DNA from: Myxococcota bacterium
GTDB taxonomy: Bacteria > Myxococcota_A > UBA796 > JAFGLY01
Assembly (NCBI GenBank): GCA_024276675.1
Contig: JAJRWT010000063.1
Coordinates: 62,001 to 126,000, forward strand
Direction: 5' to 3'
DNA length: 64,000 nt
Both the position numbers and the translations under genes were made by a program. The notes beneath the pieces are model-generated. The model ran no database searches and was not told the origin of the DNA. It was given only the letters and a program-made list of their open reading frames with translations. Below are positions 15,656 to 23,659 of the stretch, piece after piece; the stretch's first letter is position 1, and every line of letters starts with the position of its first letter.

Positions 15656-18600
15656 TCATGACGGTGGCATGTCGTCCTGATCCTGGTCGCCCTTCAAGAT
15701 TACGCGCCTGGGTTCTCCCCTGCCCCCCCAGGTGAGCATGGAGGGCTCCCCGTCCCGCGCCACGACTCCCGTAGGCCACCCGGTACCCTCCTGGACTCCC
15801 AGGCGCACGAAGCCTTCGGGCTGCGATATTGCGCCACTCCACTCCGACATGTCACCCAACAGCCCCGTTTTGGCCAGCAACTCCACTGTGTTGATCCATG
15901 CGGGAAGTGCACCGCTGGAACCCGAGAGCTTCAGCGTCCCTCTGCGCATGGGCTGGTTGTCGTCGTAGCCAACGTACACCGCCAACGTATAGGCATTGCC
16001 GAGGTCCAGCGATGCGCCGTTCAACCTGGGAACGAAGCCCAGGAAGGCCGCGTTCTTGAATTGATTGGTAGTTCCGGTCTTGCCCATGAGCGGCCACGGA
16101 CGGCCGTTCACACTGGCGGTATTCCTGGCACGCCTGCCGGTGCCCCAGAGTACGACATTTCGCAGTATGTCCAGGATGAGCCGACACTCCACGGGATCGG
16201 CAACCTCTTCCCCGGTGGGTACGGCCCTGTAGATGACCTCGCCGTCACGATCCCTGATCTCCCTGATGATGGCGGTCGGCCCCGGAAGACGACCCACGGA
16301 GTCCATCTTGCGAAAACCGGAGACTTCGGAGTCCTGGAAGCTTTGGCCCGGGAACCTGTAGGTCTTGCCGTTCAGGAAGGTCTGATATACCGAGGCCATG
16401 TCCATGAGAGAGACCTCGCTGGCTCCAAGGGGCAGGGACAGAACCGGGGGCAGATCCTGGGTAATCCCCATCTGCCTGGCCAGGTATGCCACGTAGCGCA
16501 TGCCCAGAAGCCTGCGAAAGTCCCTGTGTGAATAGAGCATCTCCACAGACCAGGGATCCAGTCCCTCGTGCAGGGTCTTTTCCTGCTCCAGGGCGCCTCG
16601 CAGGGCATCCAGCGTGCTCAGATGCAAGATTCCGTCCACCAGCACATCGCCGGGCGCCACGGGGGGGATGGAGAGCCAGATGGGTTCAGATTCATCGACG
16701 GCGCGCAACATGTCTTCCACCGGGGAGACCTGCTGGCTGTTCAGATCCGTGGAACAGAGGAGCACTCCGTCGCTGTCCCTGAAACCCAGCAGGTCCACGT
16801 CGGTGGGTCGCACATCCGTGCCCACAAAATCTGCGCTCCAAAGTTGCTCAGCCTGCCGGCGGCACCTGTCACCCAACTCTTCGAGACGCAGAAAGTTACG
16901 TTCCAGGGCATCGGTGCGCCTGCGCCGGTCCTTGCCGCTGTAGCGTGAAATCACCGCACGGCGTTCCCTCTCGAAACCGCGCCCGTGGTGCAAGGAGCGC
17001 AGCTCAAAGATGTCATCAGTCCTGCCCGATGACTCCAGATCTTCCAGAACCCGTGCGCGTGCCAGCTCGAACAGCCCTTCCTCGACACGACTGTCCAGGG
17101 CGATCACTCCCCATTTGTCCCTGATTCGGACGATATAATCAGCCCTTTGCTCGCCCGCACGGGGTGCCAGGTCCACCATCTTCGCCAAGCTTGCTATCTG
17201 CCGCTGATCCAGGCGATCCACCAGATGGTACAGCAACCATATGCTTGCCAGGTTTTCCGAACGGGTGCCGGCCCAAGCGAGCGTAACCGTGGTCTCTGGC
17301 TCATGGTCCGGTCGAGGGTAGTACCAGGTTCCTTCAAAGGGGAAGACACCTCTCCTGTTGTCCAGGATGTCGGTTGGCAGCCATCCCAACTGCAGGGCGG
17401 CCAGGTAGATCATGGGTTTCCAGGTGGAACCAAACTGGCGAACCGACTGGGTTGCACGGTTCAGGTTCCGATTATCGTTTCCACCCACCATGGCCAGCAC
17501 CTGGCCGTCTTTCAGCAGGACCTCGGCCCCCTGGAGGCGGGGCCTGACCTCCAGATCGCAGTGGAACTCCCCGTTGTCTTCATCCCTGACGGAGACCCAG
17601 AGCCCCGAACCCGCCACGAGGGCAGCCCGAAGCTCTTCCATCTGCTGTTTTCCGGCCTTGACCCAGCGGTTCTTCCGAGCGGCGCGATAGAGGATGTTGG
17701 ACACCCGTTGCAGACCCTGCTGGTCAACCACGCAGCGCCGCCCCCCACCCAGATCCAGCCTCAGCACATCTTCTCCTTCGGCTTGCGGAGCGACGACCAC
17801 GGCCTCGTGGAATTCACCTGGCTCCAGCGGGTCCATGCTGCCAAGATCCCATTGCTCCTGCTGGGAAGAGAGCAGGAAGTCAGCTATCTCCAAGCCCTCC
17901 AGTTGTGTCCCCACCTCGGTGAGATGGTGCCACAAGCCATACTGGGCCGCCCGCTGAGCACCTGCGTCGAAGGTGGTGATGATTCGTAGCCCCCCGGCGC
18001 CCGTGGAGTCGTGGCCGGCTTCCTCCAACACCTGGACCAGCGGTGGGGCCGCCAGGGCGCTTTCGACCGCATCCAGCAGGACTGATCGCTCGTAGCGGAA
18101 GGTGCCCTTCTTGAAGGGGATTTCCTGCCCCACCAGCGAGTCGTAGCTGGAACCATCTATGGACTTCTCTTCCAGCATCTGGGCCAGTACGTAGCCGGTA
18201 CGCTCCACCGCACGCCGGCGGGCAGCGCTGCGTTCTTCCTCGGTGTTGCCCAACCATGGGTTGTAATGGGCCGGGGCCTTGACCATTCCGGCCATGAAAG
18301 CGCACTCCAGCAGGTCCAGGTCCTCCACGTCCTTGTCAAAGAAATATCGTGCGGCGATTCCGATTCCCCGTCCGTTGCCGGAGACGTGGAACTGGTTCAG
18401 ATAGAATTCCAGGATCTCTTCCTTGGAGAAGCTGTGTTCCAGGCGAAGAGCATCCAGGAACTCCCGCCATTTGCTCTGAAAAGACCGATCCGGCCTGTAG
18501 AACAGGTTCTTGGCGGTCTGCTGGGTGAGCGTGGAACCGCCCTGGACCACCTTTCCAGCCTTCAGGTTGATGATCATGGCCCTCGCGATTCCCAGGGGAT

Positions 18601-18916
18601 CCACCCCGTAGTGGTGGAAGTAGTCATCGTCTTCGGCCGCCACGACGGCGTCTATACAGGCCTGGGGAATGCGCCGGTACTCCACGTGGTCCCTGTGTTC
18701 CCTGGAGAAGAAGACCCCGAGACGAGTTGTGCTATCACGGTACAAAACCTCGCTTTCTTCCTCAAGTATGCTCATGATATAGGACTTGGTGAAGAGCTTG
18801 TCGGCCACTTGAACCACGTGGACCTGGTAGAGCCGATAGCCCACCGCCAGGCCTGCCAACACCGACACAGTCATCACGACTGCAAGTATTTTCAAGGTCT
18901 TCGGGAACCTGGGCAT
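15656..18916 (-). CDS. Class A penicillin-binding protein (transglycosylase/transpeptidase)
   Basis: The 1086-residue bifunctional peptidoglycan synthase has an inner-membrane anchor at about 9-28. The GT51 transglycosylase (about 60-235) shows the catalytic Glu in AAEDDDYFHHYGVD, GGSTLTQQTAKN and the KEEILEFYLN block. The transpeptidase has nucleophile Ser497 in S-T-W-K (497-500), S-E-N at 553-555 and K-T-G at 946-948. The S-x-N to KTG distance is about 390 residues, roughly double what is usual, because of a charged helical insertion at about 570-790. It also has a long linker region between the two catalytic domains. The protein is therefore longer than E. coli PBP1a (about 850). The next gene on the strand is an anchored TPR-like protein. 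Confidence 0.92.
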   Translation of the reverse strand: MPRFPKTLKILAVVMTVSVLAGLAVGYRLYQVHVVQVADKLFTKSYIMSILEEESEVLYRDSTTRLGVFFSREHRDHVEYRRIPQACIDAVVAAEDDDYFHHYGVDPLGIARAMIINLKAGKVVQGGSTLTQQTAKNLFYRPDRSFQSKWREFLDALRLEHSFSKEEILEFYLNQFHVSGNGRGIGIAARYFFDKDVEDLDLLECAFMAGMVKAPAHYNPWLGNTEEERSAARRRAVERTGYVLAQMLEEKSIDGSSYDSLVGQEIPFKKGTFRYERSVLLDAVESALAAPPLVQVLEEAGHDSTGAGGLRIITTFDAGAQRAAQYGLWHHLTEVGTQLEGLEIADFLLSSQQEQWDLGSMDPLEPGEFHEAVVVAPQAEGEDVLRLDLGGGRRCVVDQQGLQRVSNILYRAARKNRWVKAGKQQMEELRAALVAGSGLWVSVRDEDNGEFHCDLEVRPRLQGAEVLLKDGQVLAMVGGNDNRNLNRATQSVRQFGSTWKPMIYLAALQLGWLPTDILDNRRGVFPFEGTWYYPRPDHEPETTVTLAWAGTRSENLASIWLLYHLVDRLDQRQIASLAKMVDLAPRAGEQRADYIVRIRDKWGVIALDSRVEEGLFELARARVLEDLESSGRTDDIFELRSLHHGRGFERERRAVISRYSGKDRRRRTDALERNFLRLEELGDRCRRQAEQLWSADFVGTDVRPTDVDLLGFRDSDGVLLCSTDLNSQQVSPVEDMLRAVDESEPIWLSIPPVAPGDVLVDGILHLSTLDALRGALEQEKTLHEGLDPWSVEMLYSHRDFRRLLGMRYVAYLARQMGITQDLPPVLSLPLGASEVSLMDMASVYQTFLNGKTYRFPGQSFQDSEVSGFRKMDSVGRLPGPTAIIREIRDRDGEVIYRAVPTGEEVADPVECRLILDILRNVVLWGTGRRARNTASVNGRPWPLMGKTGTTNQFKNAAFLGFVPRLNGASLDLGNAYTLAVYVGYDDNQPMRRGTLKLSGSSGALPAWINTVELLAKTGLLGDMSEWSGAISQPEGFVRLGVQEGTGWPTGVVARDGEPSMLTWGGRGEPRRVILKGDQDQDDMPPS

Positions 18917-19017
18917 GCTCTTTCTCCTGGGTAGCCGTATGGTCGAGGCCCGTCCGTCTCATGCTGCCCCGACATCCAGGGACACATGGTAGTTCTTCTC
19001 TGCAAACAGAAAAATGA

Positions 19018-20115
19018 TCACCCTGCCCGTTCCGCCAACACTTCCCGGGACAACTGCACCAACGCCTTGCAGCTCTTGTGCCAGGTCATTGTCTTCACGG
19101 TGCTACGACAGATCTCTCCAAGCCCCGGAGTGGACAATGCCCTCTCCAGGGCCATAGCAAAACCAGGCACGTCGTGGGCGGAGTTCACCACCATCCAGGG
19201 CTCGGGGAGAAATGCCGCCGCCCCATTGGCACCGGAGGTGACAGGCGGTACTCCCGCGGCCATCGCCTCGAGAACCGCGTTGGACGCGGAGTCATAGAGA
19301 GTGGGTAGCACCATGGCGTCCGCGGCGGCCAGTACCCTGGCCACATCCTGGCGCAGCCCCAGGAAGATCACCTCCGTTCCAAGCCTTGAAGCCTGCTGCC
19401 TGAAAGCAGCCGAGTATCTGTCCGCCCCCAGGACCGCCAACACAGCCCCGTCCAGTCGACTGACAGCCGAAATAGCTGTGGAAAGCCCTTTCCGGGCGAA
19501 CCCGGATCCCAGGAACAACACCAAGGGACGCCCTTCATCCAGAGCGATCTCGCGCCTGAACGATGTCCGAAGCCGCCCACTGGGCCGAAACAGGATGGTA
19601 TCCACGCCGTTGGGGATGACCACGACCTTTCGGGGTTCCAGGCGGTAGCGCTCGGTCAGTTGGGCAGCGGGCAGGGGAGCGTTGGCCACCACCCGGGAAG
19701 CCTCACGAGCCGCCCTCCTGTCAAGTTCCAACTCCACCATGTTGCGCACGCTGTACCTTCCCCGTTCCAGGGTTCCCAGGTAGGACGCATGGCAGCCCCC
19801 GCCCGCTCGAAAGATGTCCAAACCAGGCACTCGATCGATGGCCAGGGAGAGTTCCGCCGCCGAAAGAGCAGCAGCTCTGCGAGCACGCCTCGCAAAGGCC
19901 AGGTAGCCAGGCAGACCACGAAGCCTGCCGGGGCGGATCTTTTCTATTGCAACGCGGCTCTTGCAGCCTTGCCCGCCAACATTGTCGTCTGTGCTCCGCT
20001 GACAGACCACGTGAACCGTGTGCCCTTGCCTTGCCAACTCGCCGGCCATGCTGGTGGCATACCTACCCATTCCCCCCGTGGGAACGAAGCTCCGGACGAC
20101 CATGCAGAGTTTCAC
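19018..20115 (-). CDS. Glycosyltransferase family 4 (LPS/capsule type)
   Basis: The 365-residue GT-B enzyme starts with MVVRSFVPTGGMGRYA, the glycine-rich sugar-acceptor loop of WaaG/RfaG-like transferases, and has VVVIPNGVDT in the middle. The nucleotide-sugar site lies in the C-terminal half (LVLFLGSGFARKGLSTAI, DAMVLPTLYDSASNAVLEAMAAGVPPV, with the family E-x7-E pattern). It is cytoplasmic and would extend a lipid-linked or LPS-core glycan. It is the downstream gene of a two-gene run after a GT2 enzyme (219-bp gap). ATG at 20115. Sugar specificity cannot be inferred. Confidence 0.87.
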   Translation of the reverse strand: MKLCMVVRSFVPTGGMGRYATSMAGELARQGHTVHVVCQRSTDDNVGGQGCKSRVAIEKIRPGRLRGLPGYLAFARRARRAAALSAAELSLAIDRVPGLDIFRAGGGCHASYLGTLERGRYSVRNMVELELDRRAAREASRVVANAPLPAAQLTERYRLEPRKVVVIPNGVDTILFRPSGRLRTSFRREIALDEGRPLVLFLGSGFARKGLSTAISAVSRLDGAVLAVLGADRYSAAFRQQASRLGTEVIFLGLRQDVARVLAAADAMVLPTLYDSASNAVLEAMAAGVPPVTSGANGAAAFLPEPWMVVNSAHDVPGFAMALERALSTPGLGEICRSTVKTMTWHKSCKALVQLSREVLAERAG

Positions 20116-20334
20116 CGAAGCCTCCGCCGTGGAATCCTGCTCCGCGCACCTTCCCCCTGGACAGCAACCCCCAATAGACAGGCATCTTCGATTCGTAGCA
20201 CAAGCCGCCAGGTGACACAGAGCCAGTCCACTGCCGGATGCCAGTTGCTGGACACGCCATCCCCGGAAGCCGTGGGGAAAAAGGCTGCACCCAACAGCAG
20301 GCGGGAGTTTTTCCGACGGCAGCCGGGATCCTGG

Positions 20335-21162
20335 TCAGCCACGTTCATTCTGCTGGTCGCTGGTTGCGGAGTGTAGGGATGGTGGGGCACTTTCATGATG
20401 ATCCACCGAATGGCACGAGCCAAGTCCCGGGCTGCCCGCCAGGCGGATGCGACTCCATTTCAGGAGGGTGTGGTGCGCCACCAGACCCGCCAGGAGCAGC
20501 CCCCTTGAACCATCCAGAAAGCCCGCCTTCAGGATGAATCCACGAAACAGGGCCCATGGGGGGCGAAAGAGAAGATCCCACCACCTGGCCTTGACCCTGC
20601 TCACCTGCGCCGCCCTGGCTGCGTAGATGTCCATGGTCCGCACCTGCTCGCCAAGACTTCGAAACGAGTGATGTTCCAGTTCGCCCGAGATCCTCCCGAC
20701 GGGCCCGTCCACAGCCAGTACATCGTGGGGATCCCTGCCGCGGACGCGTGCATGGTCCCTTCGCACCAGGCGGAGCTTGAAATCGCGCCCCCAGTCGCCC
20801 CAGTACATCGGTCGGCCCAGGAAATAGTTGCGCCGCCGAACCAGGAAGCCGGAGAAGGGAGGGTCGCTGGTCACGACTCGCCTGATGGACCGTGCGAGAT
20901 CCCCGGTTACCCGCTCGTCTGCATCCAGAGACAGTACCCACCGCCCGTTGGCCATTCCCAGCGCACGGCTCTTCTGCTTCACGTGGCCTGGCCAGTCCGT
21001 GCGGATGACCGTGGCCCCCATTCTACCTGCGATGTCGGGCGTGGAATCGCTGCTTCCCGAGTCCAGCACGAGGATTTCATCTGCAAATAGTACTGATTCC
21101 AGGGCAGCCCCGATACGATCGGCTTCGTAGCGGGCAATGATCACCACCGAGAGCCCATCCAT
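20335..21162 (-). CDS. Glycosyltransferase family 2, WaaE/KdtX-like
   Basis: The 275-residue GT-A enzyme begins MDGLSVVIIARYEADRI and carries VLDSGSSDSTPDI and the metal-binding LSLDADERV, followed by a YFLGRPMYWGDW block seen in LPS inner-core GT2 enzymes. A membrane-associating hydrophobic stretch occurs near the C-terminus. The ATG at 21162 is fixed by a GGGAGGA ribosome site 6 bases upstream; a longer frame exists but the extension lacks family sequence. It precedes the GT4 gene, so both probably act on one LPS or glycolipid. Confidence 0.88.
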   Translation of the reverse strand: MDGLSVVIIARYEADRIGAALESVLFADEILVLDSGSSDSTPDIAGRMGATVIRTDWPGHVKQKSRALGMANGRWVLSLDADERVTGDLARSIRRVVTSDPPFSGFLVRRRNYFLGRPMYWGDWGRDFKLRLVRRDHARVRGRDPHDVLAVDGPVGRISGELEHHSFRSLGEQVRTMDIYAARAAQVSRVKARWWDLLFRPPWALFRGFILKAGFLDGSRGLLLAGLVAHHTLLKWSRIRLAGSPGLGSCHSVDHHESAPPSLHSATSDQQNERG

Positions 21163-21300
21163 GGCTGTTCCTCCCAAAACGGCAGTCCATGGTAACAACG
21201 TCCATGGTCCGATGGTACAGCGGAGCAACGGCGCGGCCTGCTCAGCCATGGCAGATTCAATCGATGAAGATCAGCCGGGAACTGGGCCGCCGAAAAGGGA

Positions 21301-21329
21301 TTGACATATGCTGGGCCCGCAAATAGAAG
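21301..21329 (+). promoter_or_regulatory. Sigma70-type promoter of tRNA-Cys
   Basis: TTGACA (21301-21306) and TAGAAG (21324-21329) are separated by 17 bp. The predicted start is about 45 bp upstream of the tRNA-Cys 5' end. Confidence 0.6.
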
Positions 21330-21381
21330 GGTTGGCGAATGCAACCCGCATTCTCCAACATCTCGAAAACGGCGATCCTGG

Positions 21382-21455
21382 GGCGACGTAGCCAAGAGGT
21401 CCAAGGCAGAGGTTTGCAAAACCTCCATTCACCGGTTCGAATCCGGTCGTCGCCT
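21382..21455 (+). tRNA. tRNA-Cys (GCA)
   Basis: A full cloverleaf is present. The acceptor is GGCGACG / CGTCGCC, the anticodon stem-loop GAGGT-TTGCAAA-ACCTC gives GCA, and the T-arm is CCGG-TTCGAAT-CCGG. The discriminator is T73, the identity base of tRNA-Cys. CCA is not encoded (the following bases are ccc). Confidence 0.94.
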
Positions 21456-21744
21456 CCCCTTCCGGTTGTCAGTCCCGTTTTCTTCCGGAGATGGCTCCTT
21501 TGTCGGCGAAGACCTGCCCAGAAGGCCCGCCGGCCTGTAGGTGTGGATGCTGGCCGCCATGGGCGGTGTTCCATGTAGTTCCCATACGGAAATGCAAGTG
21601 TCTCCAACATGGACTACATTGCCGCGCTGTGTCTGAAGAGTGCCTGAAGAATCAGGCCACAGCTTTTTCGGAACGGCCCCATCAGCCCCATTGGATGGGT
21701 GGCTCCACGAATCCGGAATGCTACACGCTGGAGTAGGCCCAAGG

Positions 21745-22422
21745 ATGATCGAGAAAAGTCTTCTCTCCTTCGCCCTCATGGGGGCTGGTTGGGTGCTGTG
21801 GCTCCTGCTGGCCCTCTCCGTGTCGTGCCTGGCAATCACCCTGGAACGGGCGCTGAATATCTTTCTTGACCGGACACCTGCGGAGCCCTTCCACCGGGCC
21901 AATGCACAGTTCGCGAAAGATGGAGATCAGGCACGCTTTGCCGAATCCCTGGGCGCCCTTCGAGGCGTGCAGGCCAGGGTTGTCCTGGCGGGCCTCCAGG
22001 CCGCGAGTCTGGGAGTCTCCAGCGCAGAGGAAGCCATACAGGCCTCCCTGCTCCGCGAACGGCTGAACCTGGAAAAAGGACTGATGGTGCTGGGAACCGT
22101 GGGGGCCAACGCACCGTTCATAGGACTGTTCGGCACTGTGTTGGGGATCATCAAGGCATTCCACGACCTGGCCAGAAACCAGGCCGAAGCGGCCAGCGCC
22201 GTCATGGCCGGAATCTCCGAGGCACTGGTGGCCACGGCCACGGGGCTCCTGGTGGCGATCCCTGCCGTCGTCCTCTACAATCTCTTCCAACGCTACAACA
22301 AGCGCCTGCTGTCCAGTGCCGATGCATCCGCCCATATCTTGTTGGCCCATCTCCGGGGAAGAGAGAGCAACGGACACGGGGCCGCCGGAAACGACAGCGC
22401 GCCAGAAACACAGGAACCGTGA
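21745..22422 (+). CDS. exbB: ExbB/TolQ/MotA-family proton channel protein
   Basis: The 225-residue inner-membrane protein has a first helix at about 8-32 (LMGAGWVLWLLLALSVSCLAI). The conserved MotA/TolQ/ExbB core follows: GTVGANAPFIGLFGTVLGIIKAF, then VMAGISEALVATATGLLVAIPAVVLYNLF. With ExbD it forms the proton-motive-force motor that energises TonB. The ATG at 21745 starts the conserved sequence. It is followed after 3 bases by exbD, then by a TonB protein and a TonB-dependent receptor, so this pair most likely drives transport. A role as motor of the gliding genes 6 kb downstream is an alternative, since AglQRS are in the same superfamily. Confidence 0.9.
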   Translation: MIEKSLLSFALMGAGWVLWLLLALSVSCLAITLERALNIFLDRTPAEPFHRANAQFAKDGDQARFAESLGALRGVQARVVLAGLQAASLGVSSAEEAIQASLLRERLNLEKGLMVLGTVGANAPFIGLFGTVLGIIKAFHDLARNQAEAASAVMAGISEALVATATGLLVAIPAVVLYNLFQRYNKRLLSSADASAHILLAHLRGRESNGHGAAGNDSAPETQEP

Positions 22423-22425
22423 TCC

Positions 22426-22881
22426 ATGGCCGTGAAGCAATATATTGGCGATGATGACGCGATCACCGACATCAACATCACACCCTTCGTGGACATCATC
22501 CTGGTGGTGCTCATCATCTTCATGGTGACGGCCACCTATATAGTGGCTCCGTCCATCAAGGTGAACCTGCCAGAGGCGGCCACGGGCACCAACACGGACG
22601 AAAGCTCCCTGGGGCTCACACTCACGGCAGAGGGTGAACTCTACCTGAACGGAAAACTGGTAACCGAAGACGGACTCAGGCAGGCAATCCGCGCCGAGAA
22701 GGCCAGCGACCACGACATAGTCTGCCTGATAGCAGCCGACAGAACCGTGCTTCATGGCGATGTCATCCATCTAATCGACCTGGTCAAGCAAGAGGGCGTG
22801 GCCCGTTTCGCAATCAACATCGAACCCGTCGAAATAACCGCGGAAACGACTCACAGGGCTCCATCCAACAGCGGCCTCTGA
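22426..22881 (+). CDS. exbD: ExbD/TolR-family protein
   Basis: The 151-residue protein has the family pattern: a short cytoplasmic N-terminus ending ITDINITPFVDIILVVLIIFMV, whose membrane Asp is the proton-relay residue, then a periplasmic domain (about 45-140) with SIKVNLPEA and LTAEGELYLNG. The start codon is 3 bases after the exbB stop and the end is 3 bases before the next start, so translation is coupled. There is a single ExbD here; the gliding motor of Myxococcus uses two TolR-type proteins, which favours a Ton role. Confidence 0.92.
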   Translation: MAVKQYIGDDDAITDINITPFVDIILVVLIIFMVTATYIVAPSIKVNLPEAATGTNTDESSLGLTLTAEGELYLNGKLVTEDGLRQAIRAEKASDHDIVCLIAADRTVLHGDVIHLIDLVKQEGVARFAINIEPVEITAETTHRAPSNSGL

Positions 22882-22884
22882 ACC

Positions 22885-23646
22885 ATGCACCGTGAGTGGC
22901 ACCAAATCCCCCTGGAAGGATCTGGCCGACAGCGTTGGCTACGGGCTCTGGCCCTGCCATTCTCACTCTGCATCCACGGCGTAATGGCCCTGTCGCTTGT
23001 CAGTTCGGCGGGGCAGGCTCTCCCCGAGAAGGAAACCTGGGTCGAGATGGCGGTCGTGGAACCTCCCCCGCCGCCGCCGGAACCCGAACCCCCGCCTCCT
23101 CGAATACCCGAGCCCCCAAAGCCAAGGCGACCCGTTGATTTCAAGGACACCGTTCCCGAACCTCCATCACAGCAAGAACCAGAGACCCGGCAAACCCCGG
23201 AGCCACGACGCCCGGTGAGAAGAATCCAGGGACTCTCGGCTCGCTCCTTTGCCCAGGGCTCCGGGACGGGCATCTCCGTCAGGGCAGGCACCACCACCGG
23301 CGTGGCCGCCTCCGACGACATCATGACCATCACCCAGGCCGACACCTTCCAGGGCCTGCCCATCACTGCCGTCACCACACAGCCACGCAACTGCTCACGT
23401 CCTCCCGTTTCCGTGCCCCAGGAGGCCATCGACAACCAGGTAGAGGGCACCTTGAGGATGCTCCTGGAACTGGACGCCCATGGCCGGGTTACATCGGTGA
23501 GCTTTACCAATCACCTTGGATATGGAACCGAAGGGGCATGCCGTGAAGCTGCCCTGAAAATCCGCTGTCGCCCTGCGAGGCAGGGCGACACGGCCGTGGC
23601 GGTCACGGGAATGCCACATCGATGTACCATCAAGGCCCTGGATTGA
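22885..23646 (+). CDS. TonB-family energy transducer
   Basis: The 253-residue protein has an N-terminal anchor at about 20-42 (ALALPFSLCIHGVMALSLV) and a Pro/Glu-rich periplasmic spacer (about 55-115, EPPPPPPEPEPPPP). A TonB C-terminal domain lies at about 175-253, with VSVPQEAIDNQVEGTLRML and a degenerate end ALKIRCRP. It links the ExbBD motor to outer-membrane receptors. The C-terminal domain has four Cys (NC, AC, RC, RC), which is unusual and may form disulfides. It is fourth-codon coupled to exbD and followed after 13 bp by a receptor that carries a second TonB C-terminal domain. Confidence 0.85.
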   Translation: MHREWHQIPLEGSGRQRWLRALALPFSLCIHGVMALSLVSSAGQALPEKETWVEMAVVEPPPPPPEPEPPPPRIPEPPKPRRPVDFKDTVPEPPSQQEPETRQTPEPRRPVRRIQGLSARSFAQGSGTGISVRAGTTTGVAASDDIMTITQADTFQGLPITAVTTQPRNCSRPPVSVPQEAIDNQVEGTLRMLLELDAHGRVTSVSFTNHLGYGTEGACREAALKIRCRPARQGDTAVAVTGMPHRCTIKALD

Positions 23647-23659
23647 CGTACCTCTCACC

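Noticed and set aside
21745..22881. ExbB/ExbD as the AglQRS gliding motor
   Set aside because: Only one TolR-type protein is present and the pair is coupled to TonB and a receptor, so a Ton role is more likely. Not excluded.
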